A DNA stretch of 33,856 nt from an uncultured Deferribacteraceae bacterium (GTDB lineage Bacteria > Chrysiogenota > Deferribacteres > CAMZNJ01), in the NCBI GenBank assembly GCA_947313855.1, contig CAMZNS010000039.1, forward strand, positions 1-33,856. The letters run 5' to 3'. Made by a program: the position numbers and the translations under genes. Positions within the stretch are counted from its first letter, which is position 1. The number at the start of each line of letters is the position of its first letter. Below, in pieces: positions 7,131 through 15,018 of the stretch. The notes beneath the pieces were generated by a model, which saw only the letters and a list, made by a program, of their open reading frames with translations, searched no databases and was not told the origin of the DNA.

Positions 7131-9122
7131 CTAATTGCAGGGGGGTGGGGGCAGAAACCCCTCCTGGTTGTAGCTTAAAGTTAGGTGAGTGTTTTGCGGA
7201 AGGTCTTTGTATTCTAAAATATTGCAAGCGTCATGGGAATTATTGTAAATAATATAACTAACTTCAGGAACGGTATTATTTTTAATCAGGCTGTTGGAAC
7301 GGGTAACAAAATTGACACGACACGGTTGCCCTGAAATACTCAGACTGCTGAACTTGCTGTTGACGCAAATGGGGAGATCGTGGGGGAGTGCAGACTTAAT
7401 ACGCAAATAGTAGTTCGGTTCCCCGTAAATACGCACATCGCCGTAATCGAATACCTTCGTGTGAAATTTCGCTACTTCGGGGAGGAATCGGTAGCGAAAC
7501 GATGATATTGTACCGCTGTAGTAAACATAACTCTCCCCCGTTGGAGTCAGACCAGCAAACCCCTTGCTACTACCCATATTGTAGAAGACGACGCGAGGAC
7601 TGTTGGAGTACTTGCCAGCAGGGAGATGGGCAGTGTACAGCCCCCACAAGTAAGGGGTCAGGAGGAACATAACCGACAAAATACCGTAACGAGTGAAAAA
7701 TAAACCTGCGGAAACAACATAAATCAACACCAATCCCCATAAAGGGAGGAACGAAACAATAAATAACGGATAGGTGAAGTGGTATAAATAATCCATGGTG
7801 ATGCTGTTTGCACGCTCCAAAAAATACAAACCGGGGAGGATAGCAGGAACAGACAACCATGACGGAGTAAGAAGCATTAACACGCCAAGGAATATCTGAA
7901 GGGTAACAATGGGCGTCAAAGCCAAAGTGGTAAGAACGGAGGCGTAGTTGGTTGTACCAAAACTGTAGAGCTGAATGGGGGTCGTGAAAATGGTGGCGGC
8001 AAGACCAACAAGAACCATAACGTAAGTGGAATGAATCGTGCGAACCAACACGCCAGATGCATTGCGAGCATTACCCCTAGACAGAAACAAAGAGATACCA
8101 AGAACAGCCATGAACGACATCTGAAAACTAGTGTCGAAGATGGCACCCCTATTCCACAAAATGAAAATACCACCCCACAACAATGTGAACGGAACCATAT
8201 AAACACGATAACCCAACAAACGACAAAACATGTACGACAACGCAAACAGAGTCGCGCGGGTAACAGTAACCGAAAACGCACTGAGGGGAATAATCATGGG
8301 AACAAGAACAAGGGCAACAATCTCAAGAAGACGCCAATTCGTAAGACGCCTCGCCAAGAAAAATAAGGCAACCATAATACCAACATGCAAACCAGACTGT
8401 GCCAACAGATGAGACAACCCCGTAACAATGTACATGTCTCGCAAAGGCTCTGGAATGAACGAACGATAACCAAATAGATGTGACTGAGCAGTAAACACCT
8501 CACCACCAGAATCGTAGTACAAACGATTAGCAAGATCGTAACGCTTGCGTAGCAGGTGGCTAACAAGGGGGACGCCTCTGCCTACTACGGTGCTGACGGT
8601 GGTGTTGACGGTGGTGACGGTGCTGACGGTGGTGTTGACGGTGGTGTTGACGGTGGTGTTGACGGTGGTGTTGACGGTGCTGACGGTGGTGTTGACGGGG
8701 CGGAACCGACGACCACTTTTCAGGCGAGTAAACTCGGTGCGACTCCCATCATCAGCCACCATTGCCTCAACGCGAATAGCTTGCCCAACAGACGCCTGAA
8801 CATCCCAATCCCTCGGTACGCGAACCTTCCCGTTAGTGGTGGTCAAAGCGGTGTAGGTTGCTAGCTTTTTGGGTGGCTCGAGGAGGAGGGTGTAGTTGCT
8901 TGTGAGGTATCCCGTGAGGAGTATTAACACCACGACAACCCCGCCGAGACGCAGTCCGAGGGCGTACACAGCTAGGGCGATTATTAGGGGTACGACGATG
9001 GTATTGGCGAGGAGTGTGGGTGCGTGTGTGTAGTCGAGGTAGTGGTCGACGAGTGCTAGGGCAACACAGGCGGTAACCCAGAGGTAGAGTCGGATAGTTG
9101 TGGTGTGTTGGGTTTCGGTCAT
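7131..9122 (-). CDS. comEC: ComEC/Rec2-family DNA-uptake channel with Asn-Thr-Thr repeat insert
   Basis: A 663-residue polytopic protein related to ComEC, the channel that carries single-stranded DNA across the inner membrane in transformation. N-terminal membrane segments (about residues 11-76) lead into an OB-like region. Residues about 143-180 are a VNTT/VSTV repeat with six NTT triplets encoded by a 12-bp DNA repeat. The Competence domain follows, including MYIVTGLSHLLAQSGLHVGI. The C-terminal part begins like the metallo-beta-lactamase domain of longer ComEC proteins (VVFYNMGSSKG) but lacks the zinc-binding HXHXDH motif, so that domain is degenerate. ATG at 9122 lacks a visible Shine-Dalgarno and lies against a 12-bp repeat array. 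The first about 190 codons are A+C-rich and the rest G+T-rich on the coding strand. No other competence gene is in the window. Confidence 0.85.
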   Translation of the reverse strand: MTETQHTTTIRLYLWVTACVALALVDHYLDYTHAPTLLANTIVVPLIIALAVYALGLRLGGVVVVLILLTGYLTSNYTLLLEPPKKLATYTALTTTNGKVRVPRDWDVQASVGQAIRVEAMVADDGSRTEFTRLKSGRRFRPVNTTVSTVNTTVNTTVNTTVNTTVSTVTTVNTTVSTVVGRGVPLVSHLLRKRYDLANRLYYDSGGEVFTAQSHLFGYRSFIPEPLRDMYIVTGLSHLLAQSGLHVGIMVALFFLARRLTNWRLLEIVALVLVPMIIPLSAFSVTVTRATLFALSYMFCRLLGYRVYMVPFTLLWGGIFILWNRGAIFDTSFQMSFMAVLGISLFLSRGNARNASGVLVRTIHSTYVMVLVGLAATIFTTPIQLYSFGTTNYASVLTTLALTPIVTLQIFLGVLMLLTPSWLSVPAILPGLYFLERANSITMDYLYHFTYPLFIVSFLPLWGLVLIYVVSAGLFFTRYGILSVMFLLTPYLWGLYTAHLPAGKYSNSPRVVFYNMGSSKGFAGLTPTGESYVYYSGTISSFRYRFLPEVAKFHTKVFDYGDVRIYGEPNYYLRIKSALPHDLPICVNSKFSSLSISGQPCRVNFVTRSNSLIKNNTVPEVSYIIYNNSHDACNILEYKDLPQNTHLTLSYNQEGFLPPPPCN
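8588..8698 (-). repeat. In-frame 12-bp tandem repeat inside comEC (NTTV units)
   Basis: The plus strand repeats GACGGTGGTGTT with a few single-triplet losses or substitutions (GTGCTGACGG variants). Read on the coding strand the 12-bp unit gives Asn-Thr-Thr-Val, with Ser-Thr-Val variants. Unit length is a multiple of three, so gain or loss of units keeps the frame. Each NTT is also an N-X-T sequon. Confidence 0.95.
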
Positions 9123-9125
9123 ATT

Positions 9126-9363
9126 TTTGTTACGTTGTTGTTACGCTGTTGTTACGCTGTTGTTACGTTGTTGTTACGTTGTTGTTACGTTGTTGTTACG
9201 TTGTTGTTACGCTGTTGTTACGCTGTTGTTACGTTGCCACACGACTGTTGTCATGCTGTTGTTACGTTGTTGCTACGCTGTTGTTACGTTGCCACACGAC
9301 TGTTGTCATGCTGTTGTTACGTTGTTGCATGGGTGGCTACGTGGGTGGCTACGTGGGTGGCTG
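9126..9363. repeat. Composite 12-bp tandem array upstream of comEC
   Basis: From just before the comEC ATG the plus strand runs through about nine copies of GTTACGYTGTTG. It then has a roughly 50-bp segment containing CCACACGACTGTTGTCATG present twice, and ends with three copies of TACGTGGGTGGC-like 12-mers (about 9326-9363). The whole block is G+T-rich on the plus strand. It fills the position where a comEC promoter and ribosome binding site should lie. All three sub-arrays have a 12-bp period although none appears to be coding. Confidence 0.93.
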
Positions 9364-9459
9364 TCCCCTAGTTTACTATTTGTAACAGTTTTTGTAAACA
9401 CATTAGATGAGGGGGGTGCGACACACGTGTTGTTCGTTTATTATTCTTTGGTGCGGTAG

Positions 9460-9488
9460 TTGAGAAAACATTTGTGATGTGGTATAAT
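9460..9488 (+). promoter_or_regulatory. Sigma-70 promoter of the 9572-gpsA-polA-rluD operon
   Basis: TTGAGA (9460-9465), a 17-bp spacer and a perfect TATAAT (9483-9488) on the plus strand. Expected transcription start is near 9495, giving a leader of about 77 nt before the ATG at 9572. The leader contains an 8-bp tandem repeat. Downstream genes follow with gaps of 32-49 nt, so this is probably the main promoter up to 16326. Confidence 0.75.
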
Positions 9489-9517
9489 GGATTAGTTTGT
9501 CTTGCGTGCGTTGCCTA

Positions 9518-9552
9518 GTGTGAGCGTGTGAGCGTGTGAGCGTGTGAGCGTG
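9518..9552 (+). repeat. 8-bp tandem repeat in the leader of the 9572 gene
   Basis: Four perfect copies of GTGTGAGC (9518-9549) plus a partial copy lie between the predicted transcription start and the ribosome binding site. The unit is not a multiple of three and the array is not coding. Copy-number change would alter leader length. Confidence 0.9.
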
Positions 9553-9571
9553 GAGTTCTGTTGAGGTTGGT

Positions 9572-11194
9572 ATGCTGTTTTTGTGGATATTTGTTTCTTA
9601 TGCCGTGTTTGTTGTTGTTCTTCTGATGTTTTCGTTCCATATTCGTCGCAATCCGTTCACCCTGCTCAGCCCTATTAATCGGTTGAGTCATCTGCCGTTT
9701 CAGTTGTTTGTGTTGATTATTTTGGGTATGTTTGTTGTTGGTTTGCCGAGTATTTTCAGCAGTGCTAGTTTTATTCGTACCACGGATATTTTGCCTTTTG
9801 TGGGCAAGGTGTCATTCGGTTTTGATGTCATAGGTTTGCTGTTTGGTTTTGTATTTTTTGTTACTGTGTTGTTGTATGTTTCTAGGTATGTTCGTTATTC
9901 CCATGGTGTGAGTTCTTTGCGTGTTCTTGCACCCCTTATGTTTCTGACTTTTTCGGGTATGCTGCTATTTTTCTCTTTGAATGTGTATTCTTTTGCTTTG
10001 GGTGCGTTATTTTTGTCGTTATCTTTTGTGTGGCGAGCTTTCATCGGTTCGGGAGTTGTTGTTTGGTTTGTGTCCATGCTGTTTCCATTGTTGAGTGTAT
10101 CGGCGTTGTTTTTGGTGGGTACGGTTATGGGTTCGCCGAGTTTTATGTTTCAGAGCAGTTCGGTGTTGGTTGATGCTTCCTTGGTTCTTGCTGTTTCGGA
10201 CTATGTTTATGAGTTTGGTGTATCGGTTTTTGCGGTATCGGTTTTATTTGTGTTGACTCTTCATACGGTTTTATTTGTTGGTTCTTCTCCTAGGGTTGGC
10301 GGTTTTGAGTCTTTGTTTATGTTCAGGGTTCTTCAGGTTTTGCTTGTTGTGTTTGTGTTCATTCGTTTTGCGATTTTGTTGCCTTATTCGTCTTTGTCAT
10401 TGTTGTTGTTTGCTTCTGTTGTGTTTGTTTATTTGTTCTATCTTTTTGTGTCTGTTTTGGTTTATTCGGATAGGGGTTGGTTGCTTTCTGTCCCCATAGT
10501 TTCGTTGTCGTTATTTTCGTCGGTTTTGTATTCTTATGATTACAAGTATTTTATGCTTCTTCTTTTCGGTTCGGGTATTTTGCTGTTCATTTTTGTGGGC
10601 ATATTTTTTCGCACGAGCCTATTTTCTCGTTGGTACACGTTGTTGATTCGTCCGACGGTTCTTTACCTTACGAGGTTTTTGCCATCATCGTGGGTGGATC
10701 TTGTTGATGTTGTTCGGGTATTTTGGGTTAGTGTTCTTGTTTTGCTAACATTTTTCCCGTTCACCTACAGCCTTGTTAGTGTTGCCATGGGATTATTTGA
10801 TTCTGGTTCGTATGTTCTTGTGTTGTTGTGGTTTCTGTTTTATGTTACGGTTAGCGTTTCGATGATTCGTTTTGTTCGTGTTAGTATTGTTTCTGATGAA
10901 GTTGTTGTTTCTTCGGATAAGCCACGTGTTTTCCCTGTGGTTGCGAGTGTTGACGAGGTATTTTGGTGGTCAGTGTTGCCATGGGTAGTTTTTGTGTCAT
11001 CATTTTTCATAACCGATCAGTATTTTCAGGGTATATTTTCTTACGTGGAGCTTGGTAGTTATTTGGACAGCAAGATATCCTTTGGTAATGCGGTATCGTC
11101 GTTGCAGCGAGGGTTTAATGGTACGATTGTTATCTCTTTTGCCATGACTATTTTAGTGTTTTTGTTGAATAAAAAGAAGCCTGAACAGGATTAG
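9572..11194 (+). CDS. Unknown polytopic membrane protein, possibly distantly NuoN/MrpD-like
   Basis: A 540-residue, extremely hydrophobic protein with about a dozen or more predicted membrane segments spread over its whole length, a few polar loops (for example residues 445-460), and a basic tail ending KKKPEQD. I do not recognise a family. The stretch from about residue 86 (FDVIGLLFGFVFF, then a YSRYVRYS-like element and FSLNVYSFALGALF) resembles in pattern the start of the proton-pump module of complex I and Mrp antiporter subunits. The membrane glutamate expected in a functional pump subunit is not visible, so this is a weak suggestion. Coding strand is about 78% G+T where sampled, the most skewed gene here. 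ATG has a nearby TTGAGG. It is the first gene of the gpsA-polA-rluD operon. Confidence 0.8.
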   Translation: MLFLWIFVSYAVFVVVLLMFSFHIRRNPFTLLSPINRLSHLPFQLFVLIILGMFVVGLPSIFSSASFIRTTDILPFVGKVSFGFDVIGLLFGFVFFVTVLLYVSRYVRYSHGVSSLRVLAPLMFLTFSGMLLFFSLNVYSFALGALFLSLSFVWRAFIGSGVVVWFVSMLFPLLSVSALFLVGTVMGSPSFMFQSSSVLVDASLVLAVSDYVYEFGVSVFAVSVLFVLTLHTVLFVGSSPRVGGFESLFMFRVLQVLLVVFVFIRFAILLPYSSLSLLLFASVVFVYLFYLFVSVLVYSDRGWLLSVPIVSLSLFSSVLYSYDYKYFMLLLFGSGILLFIFVGIFFRTSLFSRWYTLLIRPTVLYLTRFLPSSWVDLVDVVRVFWVSVLVLLTFFPFTYSLVSVAMGLFDSGSYVLVLLWFLFYVTVSVSMIRFVRVSIVSDEVVVSSDKPRVFPVVASVDEVFWWSVLPWVVFVSSFFITDQYFQGIFSYVELGSYLDSKISFGNAVSSLQRGFNGTIVISFAMTILVFLLNKKKPEQD

Positions 11195-11226
11195 TGTATT
11201 TTAGTTATTATTTGAGGAGTGTAGTT

Positions 11227-12255
11227 ATGAAAAAAACAGATATTGGCGTAATTGGTGAGGGTAGTTTTGGTACAGCGATGTCGATGGCGTTGTCGCGGTC
11301 TTCCCATGTTGCTAGTGTTTCCATGTTTTCTTACACCGAAGACACGGTGACGCAAATCAACGACGGGGGTGAGAACAAAAACTTCCTGCCAGGGTACACG
11401 TTGCCTGATAGCATAACCGCTTACGCGTCGAAAGAGTTAGTTGCCGAAGGTAGCGACCAGCATAAACATATAGATTATTTTGTTTGGGGTGTGCCCACAC
11501 CGTTTTCCCGTGGCACTGCTCAAACCCTTGCCCCAGCCCTGCAGGGGAAGCATATCCTCTCCATAAGCAAGGGGATTGAACAGGGTACGAACATGTTTGT
11601 GAGCCAGATTTTGCGAGAGGTAATCGGCGATAGTGCGGTGTACTCAGTATTATCGGGTCCAACGTTCGCCAAGGATATTGCAAACAACTCCCACGCCATG
11701 GCAGATATTGCGTCTGCGTCTCGTAGCGACATGGAAGCATGGCAGAAGCTATTCTCCAGCGACACTTTTGGTGCACGAATTACCGACGACATTAAAGGTG
11801 TGGAGCTTGTTGGTGCGTTTAAAAACACCATCGCCCTGTTTATGGGTCTTGTGGACGGGTCAGGGTTGCCACCTACCACCAGCGGTGCACTGTTTGCACT
11901 AGGGTTTCAAGATATGATACGGTACGCCAAACATCACGATTGCCATGGAGACGCTTTCACAGGGTTCGCAGGGTTTGGCGACTTGGTAATGACTGCCAAG
12001 AGCGATCAATCTCGCAACAGAACCGTGGGGCTCGAGGTGGGTCGCGGCTCAACCTTAGAACAGGTAATGAGTAGCAAGTCATCCATCCCTGAGGGTGTGT
12101 TTACCGTGAAATCTGTTTATCAAGAGATTTATGCCGACAAATCAACTCCCGTTATTCAGTTGCCCACCATCGACGCCACTTACAAAGTGCTCTACCATGG
12201 TGCAACTGTGAAAGATGTTGTTGCAGACCTATTTCGCCACTACAGGGGCAGGTAA
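11227..12255 (+). CDS. gpsA: Glycerol-3-phosphate dehydrogenase [NAD(P)+]
   Basis: A 342-residue cytoplasmic enzyme that reduces dihydroxyacetone phosphate to sn-glycerol-3-phosphate, the backbone of membrane phospholipids. The N-terminal GEGSFGTAMS (residues 10-19) is the dinucleotide-binding loop, with Glu in the usually small second position. SKGIEQGT, SGPTFAKDI, the GAFKNTIAL segment with the catalytic lysine, GFGDL and SRNRTVG follow in the expected order. I chose ATG at 11227, which has GAGGAG 8 nt upstream. A GTG 33 nt earlier overlaps the preceding stop but lacks a good site and precedes the family's N-terminus. It lies 32 nt after the membrane-protein gene and 41 nt before polA. Confidence 0.95.
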   Translation: MKKTDIGVIGEGSFGTAMSMALSRSSHVASVSMFSYTEDTVTQINDGGENKNFLPGYTLPDSITAYASKELVAEGSDQHKHIDYFVWGVPTPFSRGTAQTLAPALQGKHILSISKGIEQGTNMFVSQILREVIGDSAVYSVLSGPTFAKDIANNSHAMADIASASRSDMEAWQKLFSSDTFGARITDDIKGVELVGAFKNTIALFMGLVDGSGLPPTTSGALFALGFQDMIRYAKHHDCHGDAFTGFAGFGDLVMTAKSDQSRNRTVGLEVGRGSTLEQVMSSKSSIPEGVFTVKSVYQEIYADKSTPVIQLPTIDATYKVLYHGATVKDVVADLFRHYRGR

Positions 12256-12296
12256 ACAGTAGCAAGCAGCAAGCAGTACGCATTGGAGGTTGATAG

Positions 12297-14969
12297 ATGG
12301 TAGTAGTTGATGGGCATTTCATAGCCTTCAGGGCGTTGCACTCAGGGGTAAGCCTAGAGGCACCAGACGGTAGCCCAACAGGGATACTACAAATATTCAT
12401 TAGTGTTATGATGAAGCTTCGAACCGAATTCCCCAACAGATCCGTGGAGATAGTATTCGACGCCAAAGGTCCAACCCATCGTCACAAACTCCTTGAGTCC
12501 TACAAATCAACACGCAAACCTACCCCCGACGAATTAATAACACAGGTGGAAATACTCAAAGAGCAGCTGCCGTTTTTTGGGTTCAACGTGTACGCCATCG
12601 AAGGGTTTGAAGCGGACGACACCATATTCACATTGGTCAATAACGCCAAAACCGGTGCCGTCATCATATCCAAAGACAAAGATCTCATGCAACTTATCGA
12701 CGATAATCCCCAAAGGCGTATTTATATGTACGACTACCAAAAAGGGGTGGAGGTCGATGAAGAGGGGGTGGAGGCGAAACTAGGGGTGCAACCTAATCAG
12801 GTGCGGGATTTCCTAGCACTAGCAGGGGATGCCTCCGATAATATCCCTGGAGTGCCATCCGTTGGACCCAAAACCGCATCCAAGTTGCTCAATGAATACG
12901 GCGATATGGATGGCATCTACCACAACATTGGCAAAATCAAGGGGAAGCTACAGTCGACTCTGCGGGACAACAGACACCTCGCATACCTATCACAAGAGCT
13001 TACTGAGCTCAAACATGTGGACAACCTACAACCCACTGCACCCATGACACCCGACAACAATCGTGCAGGGACGTTTCTGAGTAGCTACGGACTGCGAGGG
13101 TTGTTGCGTAAACACTTCCCCGAACACAACAACACGGCTACCCCCATGTCAGGTTCAGGGTCTAGCTCTGAGGGTGATGCGACGAAACTTGCCACCACAT
13201 TTGTCCACGGGGCACTGGATACTGGCGATAAACAGTATTGTGACTACCTATTCTGCATGGATGGCACGGTGTACATTGTGCAAAATAGTGTTTGCCAAAG
13301 GGTTGAGCATCCGCGTCCAGAGGGTGACGTATTCCATATGGGGGCGTTTATGGGTACGGATGACGTTCACGTCAGCAGCACCGGCAGCAGCATCGGCACC
13401 GGCACCGGCAGCAGCATCGGCATCGGCACCGGCAGCAAGCACACGGATACACCAACCATAACCGCCACACAAGCCATTACCCTTCTACGCAATGCCCCTA
13501 CTGGTCATGTTTTATTTTACAACTACAAAGGTCTGTTGCAGTCCAATCTTTTCACCGACTACCTTCGCAACCTTGCTGATTCTGGTGTTATGCTGGACAT
13601 GATGCTACTCCTTTGGATGAGCAATACTGATGGTAAGTCGCACCTGCGTTTGAAGGGTGAGTCCGATTTGGAGTTCATGGCTCGTATTGCAGATTCGTAT
13701 GGGTCGTCTAAGGGGAACATGGGCATTACGGCTGGTCTGGAGTCTTACAAAGGTGTTGACGTTAAGGTGTTACCTATCCTTGTTGCCATGGAGGGTCGTG
13801 GCATATGTGTGGACACCAACCAAATTCTCAAGGCTGCCGACGATATCTCTGCTAGGATACGCGAGCTAGAGGCTGAAATATGCGACTACGTTGGCTACAG
13901 GTTCAACATAGCCTCAACCAAACAGTTAGCTGAAGCGTTGTTCTCCTCTTTAGGTATTGTGCCCCACAAGAAAATAAAGACGGGGTTCTCCACCAATGAG
14001 GAGTCCCTACGAGCTGTTTTGCGGAACAACCCCCAACACGCCAACCTTCTCCATGGCATACTTGAGTACCGCGAGTTGTCCAAACTCCTCTCCACATACA
14101 CGCTCAAGCTACTGGATTTTGTTGACGATGGTGGACGTATGCACCCTGAGTACAACATTACGGGCACGGGCACAGGGCGAATATCCGCCAACAACCCCAA
14201 CATACAAAGCATACCTGTGCGAGGATCGTATTCCGAGCGTATTCGAGGCTCGTTTCGGGCAACAGCGGGCTACAAGCTTGTGGGCATCGATTACTCTCAG
14301 GTTGAATTGCGAATACTGGCACACCTTTGTGGCGACGAAGAGTTGGTTGAGGCGTTTACGAATGACGAAGATATTCACGCGAAAACAGCCATGAATATTT
14401 TCCACCAAGGTAACGCCGAAGCAACAATAACAGCCTCTGAGAGGCGTATTGCCAAAGAGGTCAATTTTAGCGTAATCTATGGCAAAACAGCGTTTGGACT
14501 TAGCCAATCACTGGAGATACCCATGGGGGAGGCATCCACCTTTATCAACGGATACTTCAAGCTTTATGGGGGCGTGAAACGCTACATCGACAAAACAATC
14601 GAAGAGGCGGTGCGAGATGGTTACACAACAACAATTTTGGGGCGTATCCGTACCATACACAACATCGGCGGTGCCAACAACATGCAACTAGCCCATGCCA
14701 AACGATCCGCTGTGAACGCACCTATTCAAGGGAGTGCCGCCGATATTATCAAACTTGCCATGATTCGTGCCGACGATTATATTAGGCAAAACAATATTGA
14801 GGCACACATGATAATGCAGATACACGATGAACTTGTTTTCGAGGTTGAAGAGAGTATTGCCGAAAGCTTCTTGCAGGTTATGAAGGGGATAATGGTTTCG
14901 GTGATGAGTCTTAAGGTGCCCCTCAAGGTGAACGCCTCCATTGGTGATAATTGGAGCGAACTGAAGTAG
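12297..14969 (+). CDS. polA: DNA polymerase I
   Basis: An 890-residue family A polymerase for gap filling and Okazaki fragment processing. Residues 1 to about 280 are the 5'-3' exonuclease (VDGHFIAFRA start, FEADDTIF, GDASDNIPGVPSVGPKTA helix-hairpin-helix). The polymerase domain has TGTGRISANNPNIQSIPVR, motif A DYSQVELR (D665), motif B KEVNFSVIYGKTAFGLS and motif C IHDELVFEV (H843-D844-E845). The middle region, where a 3'-5' exonuclease would sit, has no DXE or later acidic motif that I can find, so proofreading is probably lost, as in several bacteria. It holds a Gly-Ser-Thr-rich tandem repeat (about residues 361-381). ATG has GGAGG 7 nt upstream. Confidence 0.95.
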   Translation: MVVVDGHFIAFRALHSGVSLEAPDGSPTGILQIFISVMMKLRTEFPNRSVEIVFDAKGPTHRHKLLESYKSTRKPTPDELITQVEILKEQLPFFGFNVYAIEGFEADDTIFTLVNNAKTGAVIISKDKDLMQLIDDNPQRRIYMYDYQKGVEVDEEGVEAKLGVQPNQVRDFLALAGDASDNIPGVPSVGPKTASKLLNEYGDMDGIYHNIGKIKGKLQSTLRDNRHLAYLSQELTELKHVDNLQPTAPMTPDNNRAGTFLSSYGLRGLLRKHFPEHNNTATPMSGSGSSSEGDATKLATTFVHGALDTGDKQYCDYLFCMDGTVYIVQNSVCQRVEHPRPEGDVFHMGAFMGTDDVHVSSTGSSIGTGTGSSIGIGTGSKHTDTPTITATQAITLLRNAPTGHVLFYNYKGLLQSNLFTDYLRNLADSGVMLDMMLLLWMSNTDGKSHLRLKGESDLEFMARIADSYGSSKGNMGITAGLESYKGVDVKVLPILVAMEGRGICVDTNQILKAADDISARIRELEAEICDYVGYRFNIASTKQLAEALFSSLGIVPHKKIKTGFSTNEESLRAVLRNNPQHANLLHGILEYRELSKLLSTYTLKLLDFVDDGGRMHPEYNITGTGTGRISANNPNIQSIPVRGSYSERIRGSFRATAGYKLVGIDYSQVELRILAHLCGDEELVEAFTNDEDIHAKTAMNIFHQGNAEATITASERRIAKEVNFSVIYGKTAFGLSQSLEIPMGEASTFINGYFKLYGGVKRYIDKTIEEAVRDGYTTTILGRIRTIHNIGGANNMQLAHAKRSAVNAPIQGSAADIIKLAMIRADDYIRQNNIEAHMIMQIHDELVFEVEESIAESFLQVMKGIMVSVMSLKVPLKVNASIGDNWSELK
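13376..13440 (+). repeat. In-frame repeat inside polA (GSSIGTGT units)
   Basis: Imperfect repeats of GGCACCGGCAGCAGCATC encode a Ser-Ser-Ile-Gly-Thr-Gly-rich linker in the degenerate exonuclease region. All length differences between copies are multiples of three. The surrounding protein shows no disruption. Confidence 0.9.
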
Positions 14970-15018
14970 GTTAGGTATTGCTTGTGTGCGGTACATATTT
15001 TATTCGGAGTTTTGTTTT

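Noticed and set aside
9098-9459. Three overlapping plus-strand reading frames rich in Leu-Arg-Cys-Cys
   Set aside because: They arise because a 12-bp repeat without stops is open in every frame. The peptides are pure repeat translation and overlap the comEC start.
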